Positions 30,650 through 39,735 of a stretch of DNA of 64,000 bases are shown here, piece by piece (the stretch's first letter is position 1; every line of letters starts with the position of its first letter). The notes beneath the pieces were generated by a model, which searched no databases, was not told the origin of the DNA, and saw only the letters and a list, made by a program, of their open reading frames with translations. Made by a program: the position numbers and the translations under genes. Origin of the DNA: Candidatus Saccharimonadota bacterium (GTDB lineage Bacteria > Patescibacteriota > Saccharimonadia > Saccharimonadales > UBA4665); NCBI GenBank assembly GCA_028286245.1, contig JAQBRY010000004.1, forward strand, positions 62,001-126,000. The letters are read 5' to 3'.

Positions 30650-31264
30650 ATGCGACTGTCTACGCTGACTCAAAAAAATAATTCCGAAACAACCTGGCAT
30701 GTGGCCGCAGCACTCGTCATCGCCGTTGGACTACAACTTGTTCTTAAAGATAATCTGGCCTTTGGATCTAAGTATGCCCTGGCAGCACTCGAGGGCGTTT
30801 TACTAGTAATAGTACTTATCCCGAGTCTGCACGCCTCGGCTCGCCGGTTGATTGCTATCTTGCTGGTAGGATTTATTACTGTTGCCAATGTATTTTCTCT
30901 GGCTCTTGTTATTAAGGCGTTGTTTAGCAGCGGCGCTGTCGACGGCCGGCAGCTGCTCATTAGCAGTGTGGCCATTTATCTAACAAACATTATCGTGTTC
31001 GGCATTCTGTACTGGGAGCTGGATAATACCAAGCCTGATCAGGATGATTTTGCGTTTCCACAAGCGAGCCTAGCCGGGCAATCAGCCTGGCGCCCGACGT
31101 TTTTTGATTACTTGTACGTATCTATTACCAATGCAACCGCTTTTAGCCCTACCGACACACTGCCGCTGACGCACCGGGCAAAACTCCTCATGACCATTCA
31201 GTCTATCACCTCGCTAGTCACAGTCGCCCTGGTGGCGGCGCGGGCCGTAAATATTTTAAGCTAG
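30650..31264 (+). CDS. DUF1345-like integral membrane protein
   Basis: 204 residues, about six membrane helices. The C-terminal block (FFDYLYVSITNATAFSPTDT, then HRAKLLMTIQSITSLVTVAL) matches the DUF1345 pattern, which also loosely recalls two-helix potassium channels with a pore-like loop. The start is placed at ATG 30650 because the -10 box lies 6 nt upstream; an upstream in-frame ATG falls before the transcription start. Function unknown. Confidence 0.7.
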   Translation: MRLSTLTQKNNSETTWHVAAALVIAVGLQLVLKDNLAFGSKYALAALEGVLLVIVLIPSLHASARRLIAILLVGFITVANVFSLALVIKALFSSGAVDGRQLLISSVAIYLTNIIVFGILYWELDNTKPDQDDFAFPQASLAGQSAWRPTFFDYLYVSITNATAFSPTDTLPLTHRAKLLMTIQSITSLVTVALVAARAVNILS

Positions 31265-32134
31265 CCGCTGAGCGATGGTAACTTGCCGGGCGAGCATGGT
31301 GACCATGTCGGGATTTAGCTCCCGGCGGCCATGCGTACGATCACTGTCGGCGTACAGCTGCATATACTCCGCATTGCCCATAGCCGGCCCTAGCGCCGGA
31401 TCGATTGCTACAGATGACACGGGTAATCCATAGGCCTCTGCTCTCTCGCCTTCATCCACTGGTTCGTGGAATGAACTTAAGCTGCCATCGCGGGCTTGCT
31501 CCAGTACAATTTGCTGCCTGAGCCCATGACGGCCAAGAGTAAGGCGCATTGTTGGAGATGCCGCATCTATGAGCGCTAAATGTTTGCCGCTACCATCAAG
31601 CTCGCTATAATTAACGCCGAGTAGATAATTATCCGGTAAACGCCGCTGCAGGGAGTAAATTCGAAGGCAGTCACCCTGCGCTAGTAGCTCATAGAATCTG
31701 CTGGCTAGCTTAGTACGCACCGGTGAGGCAAAAGGTATGCGTTCATTGCGTTGGACAATGCAGGTGGCCATTGATTCTAACAGGCCGCGTTCTAGCGTAC
31801 CGTGTGGTGTTTCTGCTCTTGTCCGCAGTAAAAATGAGATGCCATCTACCATTCCAGCCACTTGGCCCGTGGCAAGGATTGAGTGAACGTTCAGCGAGAA
31901 TATAGTGGTATGGCGGCCATCAACATCGGCGCTCACATAGGCATACTGCACATTAGCAGCGTCGACTTTTGAGTCGGTATTAGCAATTAGATGTAGCTCT
32001 GCATTGTTACCAAGGGGCGCCCGATAGGCCTCTTTGATGGTGAGCCGGCTGCGCTCATCCACAAATTGCTGAGCTGCAGTTAATACATTGAACGCCTGCT
32101 CATCCAGCGGCAATTCATGGTTTACTCCAGTCAT
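31256..32134 (-). CDS. hypothetical protein
   Basis: 292 residues, soluble, mixed alpha/beta. Strand-rich segments such as LHLIANTDSKVDAANVQYAY and DGRHTTIFSLNVHSILATGQ, and a C-terminal helix (NPDMVTMLARQVTIAQRLA). No family recognised. A TTGTAC-18-CATACT promoter ends 7 nt before the ATG. Its 3' end overlaps the convergent 30650-31264 gene by 9 nt. Confidence 0.65.
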   Translation of the reverse strand: MTGVNHELPLDEQAFNVLTAAQQFVDERSRLTIKEAYRAPLGNNAELHLIANTDSKVDAANVQYAYVSADVDGRHTTIFSLNVHSILATGQVAGMVDGISFLLRTRAETPHGTLERGLLESMATCIVQRNERIPFASPVRTKLASRFYELLAQGDCLRIYSLQRRLPDNYLLGVNYSELDGSGKHLALIDAASPTMRLTLGRHGLRQQIVLEQARDGSLSSFHEPVDEGERAEAYGLPVSSVAIDPALGPAMGNAEYMQLYADSDRTHGRRELNPDMVTMLARQVTIAQRLA

Positions 32135-32227
32135 GGTAAGCAGTATGACACTTTACTTGGCAGTGGTACAACCAGATCATTTGCGCATTTTGCTCATTAC
32201 GTAAGCATTTTTGCTATCATAAAGGTA

Positions 32228-32710
32228 ATGGAAAAAGAGTTTTCGACCTACCTGTTTACCCTTGAAGTAACACCCCTTAACGTAGGCAAGGCATACGCCA
32301 GCTTGCCCCTCTACTGCACGCTTATGTACCGGTTTCATTCACCACTGTCTGCACAAGAGCTGATTGCCGCTGTGGAACCACTTTTTGCCCGAACTAAACC
32401 CCTGCTACTCGAAGCAGGCGAGCATCAGGCCTTTGGCCCCAGACAAGTACTAGTAACCATGCTCCGCCCTTCGCCGGTGTTACTTTTACTGCATAATGCC
32501 TTATATACAGCCCTTAACGACCTGGGCGTGACCTACGCCGAAGCCGAATGGGTCGGATCCGGCTATAAGCCACACGTGAGCGACCAAAGTGGAAAAAGTT
32601 TTGCAAAGCTGTCACCACACATGAGTACGGCAATCTACCTAATAGAAGCGCAATTTCCACTAGAGGGTAATCAGCGCTACATTCGGGCCAAGTTTCAACT
32701 TGCAGAGTAA
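32228..32710 (+). CDS. 2H phosphoesterase-like protein with one His motif altered
   Basis: 160 residues with the LigT/2H layout. The second motif is intact (YKPHVSDQS, H-x-S). At the first motif the expected H-x-T reads Y-C-T (LYCTLMYRF), so the catalytic His is a Tyr. 2H enzymes hydrolyse cyclic phosphodiesters in RNA or nucleotides and need both His; this copy may be inactive or changed in chemistry. TATCAT ends 7 nt before the ATG; longer in-frame starts lie upstream of it. Confidence 0.6.
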   Translation: MEKEFSTYLFTLEVTPLNVGKAYASLPLYCTLMYRFHSPLSAQELIAAVEPLFARTKPLLLEAGEHQAFGPRQVLVTMLRPSPVLLLLHNALYTALNDLGVTYAEAEWVGSGYKPHVSDQSGKSFAKLSPHMSTAIYLIEAQFPLEGNQRYIRAKFQLAE

Positions 32711-32719
32711 TTAAGATAC

Positions 32720-32748
32720 TTGACATTATGTCTACTCAATGGTAGAAT
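32720..32748 (+). promoter_or_regulatory. consensus promoter of the cell-wall hydrolase operon
   Basis: TTGACA (32720-32725), exact 17-bp spacer, TAGAAT (32743-32748). Eight nt later ATG ACC ATC TAA (32757-32768) forms a three-codon ORF, followed by an intrinsic terminator and then the operon. Confidence 0.8.
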
Positions 32749-32793
32749 GCAAGTTAATGACCATCTAATGGCCGTAAAAGTTACATAAAACGT

Positions 32794-32821
32794 AAAAAGT
32801 CGAGGGTTTCCCGGCTTTTTG
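32794..32821 (+). terminator. terminator-like hairpin before the hydrolase operon (attenuator candidate)
   Basis: AAAAAGTCG-A-GG, loop, CCCGGCTTTTTG. It lies between the promoter at 32720 and the ATG at 32848, so operon transcription must pass it. Confidence 0.7.
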
Positions 32822-32847
32822 TGTATTAAGTTGAAACGAGGCTATAT

Positions 32848-34320
32848 ATGAATACTCTTACAAAAACCGGTGTGGCACTAGTAGCACCAGAAGTTGCCGC
32901 AGCTGCTGTGGCCGTAGATTTAGTTAAACATGGTGCCCAAGCCGGCTTTGATCACAATCGTAGCCTAGCCGAAGACCGGGCTATGGACAGAGAGCAGATT
33001 ACTGCTATCCATAATATGAGCGATGATGGCGCCGCCCTAGCTGCCGCCGCAGCCTACCGTGATGGTAAGCAGGCCGATGCTGATGTTCACCGTTTTAAAT
33101 CCCGTAAATGGGTTGCAGCTGGTTTAGCGGTTGTGACTGCAGTAGTAACTGCGGCCGTTGTAATAGATCGTACCGAAAACCGCGTCGACAAGGCCGGACG
33201 TGATGCCGCAAAAGCCGCTGGCAAAATCCTGATGGCACTCCCTCCTAAACCATTGGTAGAACTACAAGCCCAAAGCCTCATGAGTTCTGTTAGGCTTAAT
33301 GGCGATTGGCCCCTTACTCACGCACCCGGTGAGTCAACCTCTATCATGAAGACCGCAACGCATGTTGGGCCTATCTCTGTCGGCAAAATATTCAACTCTT
33401 ATACTGAAGTAACTATAGCTAACGAAATGCAGACACTCATTCAAGAAGGTGGTATCAGCCTTGAAGCTGTCAAAAGTACTCCTCCAGCACCTAGTGCCGG
33501 CGGTATTGAGGGCACCAGCCAGACAACCCCTGCGCCTAACGCGACAGTAAGTAGTACTCCCGAGACTTCGCTAAGTGCAACTTCTACCACGGTTCCTACG
33601 GAAGACCAGTACCATGTTAAAGTCCGCGTAAACGCTGATCTTGTAAAAGTACAGCGTGTGGGCGAATACACTGAACATGTCGAGTCTCACGACGGTAAAG
33701 GTTCACAAGTTGGCGCAGTTCTTGGGGATGACAAGCAGACAGGAACGAAGGTCCAGATCGTGACCAGCATCGCTCAGCGAAACGAAGAGCGTGAATGCGG
33801 TCAGATTTTAATGGGGCTTAATACCGCCGCTACCGAGCATCGTGTTGTTGAACTGCTTGACACCGTACAGCAACTGTACGACAGTGTACCGGCATCCGAA
33901 CAGGCCCTAGTTGACCAAAAACTGCCTGACCGCGATAAAATCCTTGATGAGCTTCGTACAAATCCAATGGAAGTTGAATACTACACTATTAACCCAACGA
34001 CATATGAATTTACCGTAGTTCCAGCTAACACTATGCCCGTACCTGTGCCTGAATTTTACACCGGTAAGCAAGTTGCCGAGCGTATTGGCATGGACGAGAA
34101 TGAGGTGAACTTGAGTACTGGTCAGGCCAACGGTAAGTGTACTACTGAAGGCGATTTTGTCTCTAACTTCTCCGCCATCATTAAAAACTCGACTGCCATT
34201 GACGTAGGTTCGCTTGATCCAGCAACAGCTCAGACCGCAGCAATCGATAAGGGTATCGAAGCCTACACTGCTAAACAACAAGCCGCTAAAGAACTCGCCA
34301 CTTCTGGCGCTGGGAACTAG
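32848..34320 (+). CDS. single-pass membrane protein, large extracytoplasmic domain, unknown
   Basis: 490 residues. Ala-rich cytoplasmic N-terminus (1-85), one membrane helix (WVAAGLAVVTAVVTAAVVID, about 89-108), then an exported region with a Ser/Thr/Pro-rich linker (205-250). The DQYHVKVRVNADLVKVQR segment suggests a beta domain of the DUF4230 kind, but this is uncertain. GAGG precedes the ATG. It ends 2 nt before the hydrolase gene and is probably its membrane partner. Confidence 0.65.
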   Translation: MNTLTKTGVALVAPEVAAAAVAVDLVKHGAQAGFDHNRSLAEDRAMDREQITAIHNMSDDGAALAAAAAYRDGKQADADVHRFKSRKWVAAGLAVVTAVVTAAVVIDRTENRVDKAGRDAAKAAGKILMALPPKPLVELQAQSLMSSVRLNGDWPLTHAPGESTSIMKTATHVGPISVGKIFNSYTEVTIANEMQTLIQEGGISLEAVKSTPPAPSAGGIEGTSQTTPAPNATVSSTPETSLSATSTTVPTEDQYHVKVRVNADLVKVQRVGEYTEHVESHDGKGSQVGAVLGDDKQTGTKVQIVTSIAQRNEERECGQILMGLNTAATEHRVVELLDTVQQLYDSVPASEQALVDQKLPDRDKILDELRTNPMEVEYYTINPTTYEFTVVPANTMPVPVPEFYTGKQVAERIGMDENEVNLSTGQANGKCTTEGDFVSNFSAIIKNSTAIDVGSLDPATAQTAAIDKGIEAYTAKQQAAKELATSGAGN

Positions 34321-34322
34321 TC

Positions 34323-37142
34323 ATGGACCACGGCAACCCATTCAGACTGCACGAGAGTAGCGGTGGGGGCGGTGCTGCGGTGGCGCTTGCTGAGGAATTT
34401 GAGGCTGTAGTTATGGAAAGCGTAAACTATAACGCCTCAACCGATGCGTCTAACGCTAGTTCTATTCCGGCGCAGCGCAACGCAAGTCCTGAACGCGAAA
34501 ACCCGGTTACAGAAGTCTTAGACCTCCGAGATTTTAGGGCCGTTCGGGCAATTGAACGACGTATGCTTGAGGACGAAGAGTTCAGCTTGTTTATGGCTGC
34601 AGCCGCGCTAGCTCCCGAAGAAGAAGTTTCGGAAGCCTATTTTACAAGAGCGATTGCCCGTGCCAAAGAATTTGAAACCCGAAGAGCCCAAAAAGAGGCC
34701 GCAGCTGCCGCAGATTTTGAGGACCTATGCCTGACTGATCATCGAATACTATCGGCCCTTGATCTCATTCCACACGAGGCCACTCCTAAGCTCGAGCAAT
34801 TATCTGCCGCCCAAAAACTTACTGTTGCTAAGGGCATGCAAGCAAAGTTGAGCGAACCTGCCGTCGCACAGCAAGTGACTGATCTGGTGCACGCTATTGA
34901 TGACGTTCTTCACCCTAAGTATGTAAGCAACCTTACCCAGCTCCGCGAAGAGACTGCTCATCGCCGTCACGCCGCCCAGGCTCACCAGCCCACTAGAGTT
35001 GAGCAGGCGCTTGATCAGGGTGCGCACGTCATAGACGTTACGCAACGGCTGGCAAAAAAAGGTATCCAGGCTGCCAAGGAAGTAGATGTTACCAAAGCGG
35101 CAGCGAGCACACTCGTTGCAACGGCACTGGTGGGCGCTGCAGCTAATGGTCTGACAGCTACCAGCTCACTTGGCGGCGGCAGAAGTGCAGCCAGTGTCTC
35201 AGTATCCGGCCACGCGGTATCCGTCTCAAGTCTCATGCCTGCTAAACCAGGCAACCCGACAGAGTTGGCTACAAATGCCGTAGTACTCGAGAGTTATAGC
35301 AAAGAAGTAACTGCTCGTGCAGCTGCGCTACCAGAAGTATCGCAGACCCCTGAAGTTGCTAAAACCATTGGCTTAATTGATGTCTCACTCAGTGAAAAAG
35401 CTACTACGTTTGTCGACTCAACCTCAAATCCTAATAGCAAAAAAGCCATTATCGCAAGCGAAGCTATTGCCCACGCCGAATTACATCACCCTGGTCAGGC
35501 CATACCGCCGACTGATCGTGTGGCAATTTTGGCTGCGCCTAAAACTCCTGAAATCACCAAAGCTGCCCAAGATATGGCCGAAATTCTGCAGTCAACAGAT
35601 ACAGCCAATGCTCTCAGCCCAGATGAACAGAAAGTTATTGCTGCTATGTATGTGCACATGGCAACCTATGCCAGCCCCGAAGTGAAGAGTGTAGCCATAC
35701 AGGCAGTCACGGCTGCTGCGGAGGCATTACCTACTGATACCCAGCCATTAGTTACTCCTGCTGCCGCGACTCCTAGTGCGCCAGCAGCGCCTGAAACCAA
35801 AGCACCCGCGCCGGTTGCCCCAGCGACGCCCGGCACTGACCCGCTGGTTCCCGCCCCTACCCCATCACCTAACACTGCCGCTCCTGCGCCTAACGAGCGT
35901 GTCTTGCACCCCGAAAACTACAAGGGTAAATATGTGACGGCTGAACAAATCGCCACCATCGAGAAGTTTCGCCCGGAGTACGAGAAAGCTGCCAAGGCGC
36001 ATGGCCTACCATGGGAATTAATTGCCTCAATCCACCTGCGCGAGACAAACTTGAGCCTCGTTAACCCCGGAAATGGGCAGGGCCTATTCCAATTTGTGGC
36101 GGAAGCTGGTGCCTATCCTGCCGGACCTATTTCACCGGAGAACTTTGATCAGCAACTTGACCACTTAGCGCAGCGCTTGGCCGATAACTATGCCACCCGC
36201 GGACCTAACCGAGCGACCCTTACACCCGATGCAGTGAATGCAGATCGTATCAAAGACGTACTCTTTTCTTACAATGGCCGTAAAGACAATTACGAGGCGC
36301 AGGCAGCCGCACTCGGCTTTGATCCCGTAAATCAGGGCTACGAAGGCTCACCATATGTCATGAACTTAGCAGACGATCTCCGAAACAGTGATAAAAATCC
36401 TAATTGGCTCCAGGCTGGCAGCGACCACGGTGAGGATGTCAAAGCCGGCAAGCAACCTGGTGCTTGGCTAATGTTTAACGATATTGCGACGGCAAGCGGC
36501 TTAAAAGTAGAGGCCAGTACTTCTGCGGCACCTCACTTAGTACCAACAGCTCCTGAGCAACCACCAACTGACCAGACGGCCTGCGCCCCTGGTACGCGCG
36601 ACATTGGTATGAACCAGTTTTGGGTGTCAGGCAAAGAAACTATGGGACGCCTATGCGCCATCCCCGGCTTTAAGAGTAGCGGCGAATCAAGTGACCCTAA
36701 GAGCAAATACTACGTAAATGGCGCAAACGGCGAGGTTATTGTTGCAGCCCGGGCCTCAGAAACCTGGCTCAAAGCCTTTACTGATGCCCAGGCTGACGGT
36801 GTTGACCTGTCTGCCATAAGTTCATACCGGCCGCACCAACAGCAAATAGACCTCTGTCAGGCCGATGCATATTGCAAAAAGGGCAAAGCTCCCGGCAACA
36901 ACCGTAACGTTGCCTACGCTGGCACTGGCGAGCATGAGAAGGGTGAAGCCGTTGATATTCTCGACAGCAATAAAGGCATGACCGCCAACTGCACCGGCCT
37001 TCACGAAGACCACTCCGGCCGCTGTATTGCACCGGACGATAAACGCTGGCTCTGGATGCTCCACAATGGTGCAGACCACAACCTGGCACAGTACATAGGC
37101 GAATCGTGGCACTGGAAGCTTATCAAGGGCGGCTTAAAGTAG
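34323..37142 (+). CDS. large envelope protein: lytic transglycosylase plus VanY-type carboxypeptidase
   Basis: 939 residues. The N-terminal 250 are charged and helical; a weak hydrophobic segment near 255-275 may span the membrane; an Ala/Pro linker (450-525) follows. Residues 545-690 resemble a soluble lytic transglycosylase fold with a candidate catalytic Glu in SIHLRETNLS and GQGLFQFV. Residues 750-935 are an M15-type D-Ala-D-Ala carboxypeptidase: SSYRPHQQQ, GTGEHEKGEAVDI (zinc His and Asp) and ESWHWKL (Glu and zinc His). Six Cys in the C-terminal part suit disulfides outside the cell. It would cut peptidoglycan glycan strands and stem peptides; given the epibiotic life of Saccharibacteria, action on a host wall is possible but inferred. 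Confidence 0.85.
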   Translation: MDHGNPFRLHESSGGGGAAVALAEEFEAVVMESVNYNASTDASNASSIPAQRNASPERENPVTEVLDLRDFRAVRAIERRMLEDEEFSLFMAAAALAPEEEVSEAYFTRAIARAKEFETRRAQKEAAAAADFEDLCLTDHRILSALDLIPHEATPKLEQLSAAQKLTVAKGMQAKLSEPAVAQQVTDLVHAIDDVLHPKYVSNLTQLREETAHRRHAAQAHQPTRVEQALDQGAHVIDVTQRLAKKGIQAAKEVDVTKAAASTLVATALVGAAANGLTATSSLGGGRSAASVSVSGHAVSVSSLMPAKPGNPTELATNAVVLESYSKEVTARAAALPEVSQTPEVAKTIGLIDVSLSEKATTFVDSTSNPNSKKAIIASEAIAHAELHHPGQAIPPTDRVAILAAPKTPEITKAAQDMAEILQSTDTANALSPDEQKVIAAMYVHMATYASPEVKSVAIQAVTAAAEALPTDTQPLVTPAAATPSAPAAPETKAPAPVAPATPGTDPLVPAPTPSPNTAAPAPNERVLHPENYKGKYVTAEQIATIEKFRPEYEKAAKAHGLPWELIASIHLRETNLSLVNPGNGQGLFQFVAEAGAYPAGPISPENFDQQLDHLAQRLADNYATRGPNRATLTPDAVNADRIKDVLFSYNGRKDNYEAQAAALGFDPVNQGYEGSPYVMNLADDLRNSDKNPNWLQAGSDHGEDVKAGKQPGAWLMFNDIATASGLKVEASTSAAPHLVPTAPEQPPTDQTACAPGTRDIGMNQFWVSGKETMGRLCAIPGFKSSGESSDPKSKYYVNGANGEVIVAARASETWLKAFTDAQADGVDLSAISSYRPHQQQIDLCQADAYCKKGKAPGNNRNVAYAGTGEHEKGEAVDILDSNKGMTANCTGLHEDHSGRCIAPDDKRWLWMLHNGADHNLAQYIGESWHWKLIKGGLK

Positions 37143-37189
37143 TTCAGTTTCGTCCAGTTAGCTATTGTATTCCGTGATTTAAATCATAC

Positions 37190-37218
37190 GTGACGTCGCT
37201 TTTGCCGAATGTTACAAT
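37190..37218 (+). promoter_or_regulatory. glucan operon promoter
   Basis: GTGACG (37190-37195), 17-bp spacer, TACAAT (37213-37218). The leader of about 95 nt can close a helix TTACGG/CCGTAA (37228-37233 with 37279-37284) around a GGCCAT/ATGGC hairpin, then a GAGGG ribosome site before ATG 37321. Confidence 0.55.
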
Positions 37219-37320
37219 TAATGCGTTATTACGGTTGTGTTTACTGGCCATCATGGCTATACTAAGCATTAGTTAGATCCGTAAACAAAATCAAATTGAG
37301 AGATAGACAAAAAGAGGGAC

Positions 37321-38529
37321 ATGAAAGTTTTAATGCTCGGTTGGGAGTTACCGCCTCACAACAGTGGTGGACTAGGCACAGCTTGTTATCAGCTCTGTAA
37401 ATCCCTCTCAAAAAAAGACCTCGACATCGAATTTATGCTCCCCTACAGTGCCGACCACGGTATTGATTTTATGCAAATTACAGCCGCCCACCCGCAGGGT
37501 GTCACCGAAGTTATTCGTTCTGGCATCGCCTACGATAGCTACAAGTACATCCTAGAAGACGGCTCAGAAGAATACCTGGATATTTACGCCCAGCAGCAGC
37601 TCTATGAACACGCCGTCGCCCGCTTGGTAGAAGAAAAAGAGTTCGATATTGTACACGCTCACGACTGGCTTACCTTTAGGGCCGCCCTACGGGCCAAAGA
37701 AGCCAAAGGTTGCCCGGTAATCCTCCATGTTCACTCAGTAGAATCAGACCGTGCCGGTAGTGCTGGCGGTGGCAATCCCCTGGTACAGGAAATTGAAGGC
37801 ATGGCCATGCTCGCTGCCGACCGAATTATTGCCGTTAGCCAACACACAAAAAATGCCATTCACCGTGATTACCACATTCCGCTCGATAAAATTGAGGTCG
37901 TGCACAACAGCATTGATCCGGCTGCTTTTGAGCCGCTTGATGTTACTAATGCCTATAAGTATCTGTCAGCGCTCAAGGCGCAAGGCTATCGAGTAGTGAC
38001 TAACATCGGTCGTCTCACCATCCAAAAGGGACTACCCAATCTGCTGCAGGCTGCCAAACTCGTGGTAGATAAGCACCCAAAAACTATATTCCTAATAGTT
38101 GGCAGCGGTGAGCAATACTACGAACTCCTGACACTGGCTGCCGAACTGGGCATAGGCAAGAACGTCCTATTTACGGACTTCCAGCGGGGCAAACGACTGC
38201 GTGATGCCTACGGGATTGCCGATTTATTTGTAATGCCTTCGGTATCTGAGCCATTTGGTATGACGCCGCTAGAGGCAATCGGCTACGGTACGCCTGCCAT
38301 GGTCAGCTATCAATCCGGCGTGGCCGAAATTATTAGCAACTGCCTAAAGGTCGACTTTTGGGATATTCGTGAAATGGCTAACCAGATCACCGCCGTTATG
38401 CAAAGCGACGCCCTCCGCGACACGCTGCACGCAAATGCCTACCGTGAATTTGAAACCATGAACTGGGACAACGCCAGCCACAAAATTGAGGCTTTATACA
38501 AACACCACCTCGCAGGAGTCGCCTCATGA
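37321..38529 (+). CDS. GT4 glycosyltransferase (glycogen-synthase-like)
   Basis: 402 residues. GT-B fold: N-terminal MKVLMLGWELPPHNSGGLGT and VHAHDWLTF; C-terminal nucleotide-sugar site GRLTIQKGLPNLLQAA and SVSEPFGMTPLEAIGYGTP with the E-x7-E pair. Such enzymes beside GH57 and GH15 genes make alpha-1,4-glucans or transfer glucose from UDP/ADP-glucose; the donor is not clear from sequence. It overlaps the GH57 gene by 4 nt (ATGA). Confidence 0.85.
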   Translation: MKVLMLGWELPPHNSGGLGTACYQLCKSLSKKDLDIEFMLPYSADHGIDFMQITAAHPQGVTEVIRSGIAYDSYKYILEDGSEEYLDIYAQQQLYEHAVARLVEEKEFDIVHAHDWLTFRAALRAKEAKGCPVILHVHSVESDRAGSAGGGNPLVQEIEGMAMLAADRIIAVSQHTKNAIHRDYHIPLDKIEVVHNSIDPAAFEPLDVTNAYKYLSALKAQGYRVVTNIGRLTIQKGLPNLLQAAKLVVDKHPKTIFLIVGSGEQYYELLTLAAELGIGKNVLFTDFQRGKRLRDAYGIADLFVMPSVSEPFGMTPLEAIGYGTPAMVSYQSGVAEIISNCLKVDFWDIREMANQITAVMQSDALRDTLHANAYREFETMNWDNASHKIEALYKHHLAGVAS

Positions 38530-39734
38530 GCAAGGCAATAGTGCTATATCTGCACGTCCACCAACCATACCGAATCCGGCACTACACCGTCTTTGATACA
38601 GCCAATGAGCACGATTACTTTGACGCAGCTTACGAAGACCAAGAGAGTAATGAGCGCATTCTGCACAAGGTAGCCACTAAGTCATACATCCCGACCAACC
38701 AGCGGCTTTTACAATTACTGCGTGATAATCCGCAATTTAAGCTGAGTCTTTCCATTACCGGGACCGTCATTGAACAGCTGGAACGCTGGTCGCCAGAAGC
38801 TCTTGATTCTTTTAAGGAACTTTGTGCCACCGGGCGAGTAGAAATTGTGGCCGAAACCTATCACCACAGCCTGGCCTTCTTTTATTCTCGAGCTGAGTTC
38901 GAAATGCAGGTCGATATGCACAAACGTAAGGTGCAGGAGGTCTTTGGCCAAACCCCACAGGTGTTTAGGAACACCGAGCTTTGCTATAACAACGACGTTG
39001 CCTTCTGGGCCGACAAAGCCGGTTACAAGGGCGTTTTAGCAGAAGGCTGGGACCCAATCCTAGGCTGGCGCAGCCCAAACTTTGTTTATCGCCCAACCTA
39101 CACCAACAACATTCGCCTGCTTATGAAGAACTACAAGCTCAGCGACGATATTGCCTTCCGCTTTGGCGATCAAAACTGGAGTGAGTGGCCCCTAACTGCC
39201 GATAAGTTTGCTAACTGGCTCAATGACGATCAAGAATCTACCAACTTTAACCTATTTATGGACTACGAGACCTTTGGTGAGCACCAGTGGGAAGAGTCTG
39301 GTATTTTTGGATTTTTGAGCCACCTGCCCGGCGAATGGCTCAAAAAAGAAGGCAATACCTTTATGACCGTTAGCGAAGTGATTGATAACTTTGAAGCTGT
39401 TGATACAGTCGACGTGCCTAATACCATTACATGGGCAGACACTGAGCGCGATTTGTCGGCCTGGCTTGGCAACGCCCTGCAAACCACCTCTATACAGGCG
39501 CTGTACGACCTCCAGGAGAGTATAGTTACATCCGGTGACTTTGCACTTATAGAAGATTGGCGCCGCCTGCAAACCAGCGACCACTTTTACTACATGTGTA
39601 CCAAGTACTTTAACGACGGTGACATTCACGCCTACTTTAGTCCGTATAAAACGCCATACGAGGCCTACATAAACTTTATGAATGCCTACCACGACCTTAA
39701 GTTTAGATTGAGCCAAAAAGGTGTTGCCGTTTAA
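38526..39734 (+). CDS. GH57 family alpha-glucan hydrolase or branching enzyme
   Basis: 402 residues. The five GH57 regions are visible: HVHQPYR at the start, ETYHHSLAFF, RNTELCYNND with the nucleophile Glu, FMDYETFGEHQW with the acid/base Asp, and a C-terminal region. GH57 members are alpha-amylases, 4-alpha-glucanotransferases or branching enzymes; the short length favours the amylase-like group. Middle gene of the three-gene glucan operon. Confidence 0.88.
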   Translation: MSKAIVLYLHVHQPYRIRHYTVFDTANEHDYFDAAYEDQESNERILHKVATKSYIPTNQRLLQLLRDNPQFKLSLSITGTVIEQLERWSPEALDSFKELCATGRVEIVAETYHHSLAFFYSRAEFEMQVDMHKRKVQEVFGQTPQVFRNTELCYNNDVAFWADKAGYKGVLAEGWDPILGWRSPNFVYRPTYTNNIRLLMKNYKLSDDIAFRFGDQNWSEWPLTADKFANWLNDDQESTNFNLFMDYETFGEHQWEESGIFGFLSHLPGEWLKKEGNTFMTVSEVIDNFEAVDTVDVPNTITWADTERDLSAWLGNALQTTSIQALYDLQESIVTSGDFALIEDWRRLQTSDHFYYMCTKYFNDGDIHAYFSPYKTPYEAYINFMNAYHDLKFRLSQKGVAV

Positions 39735-39735
39735 T

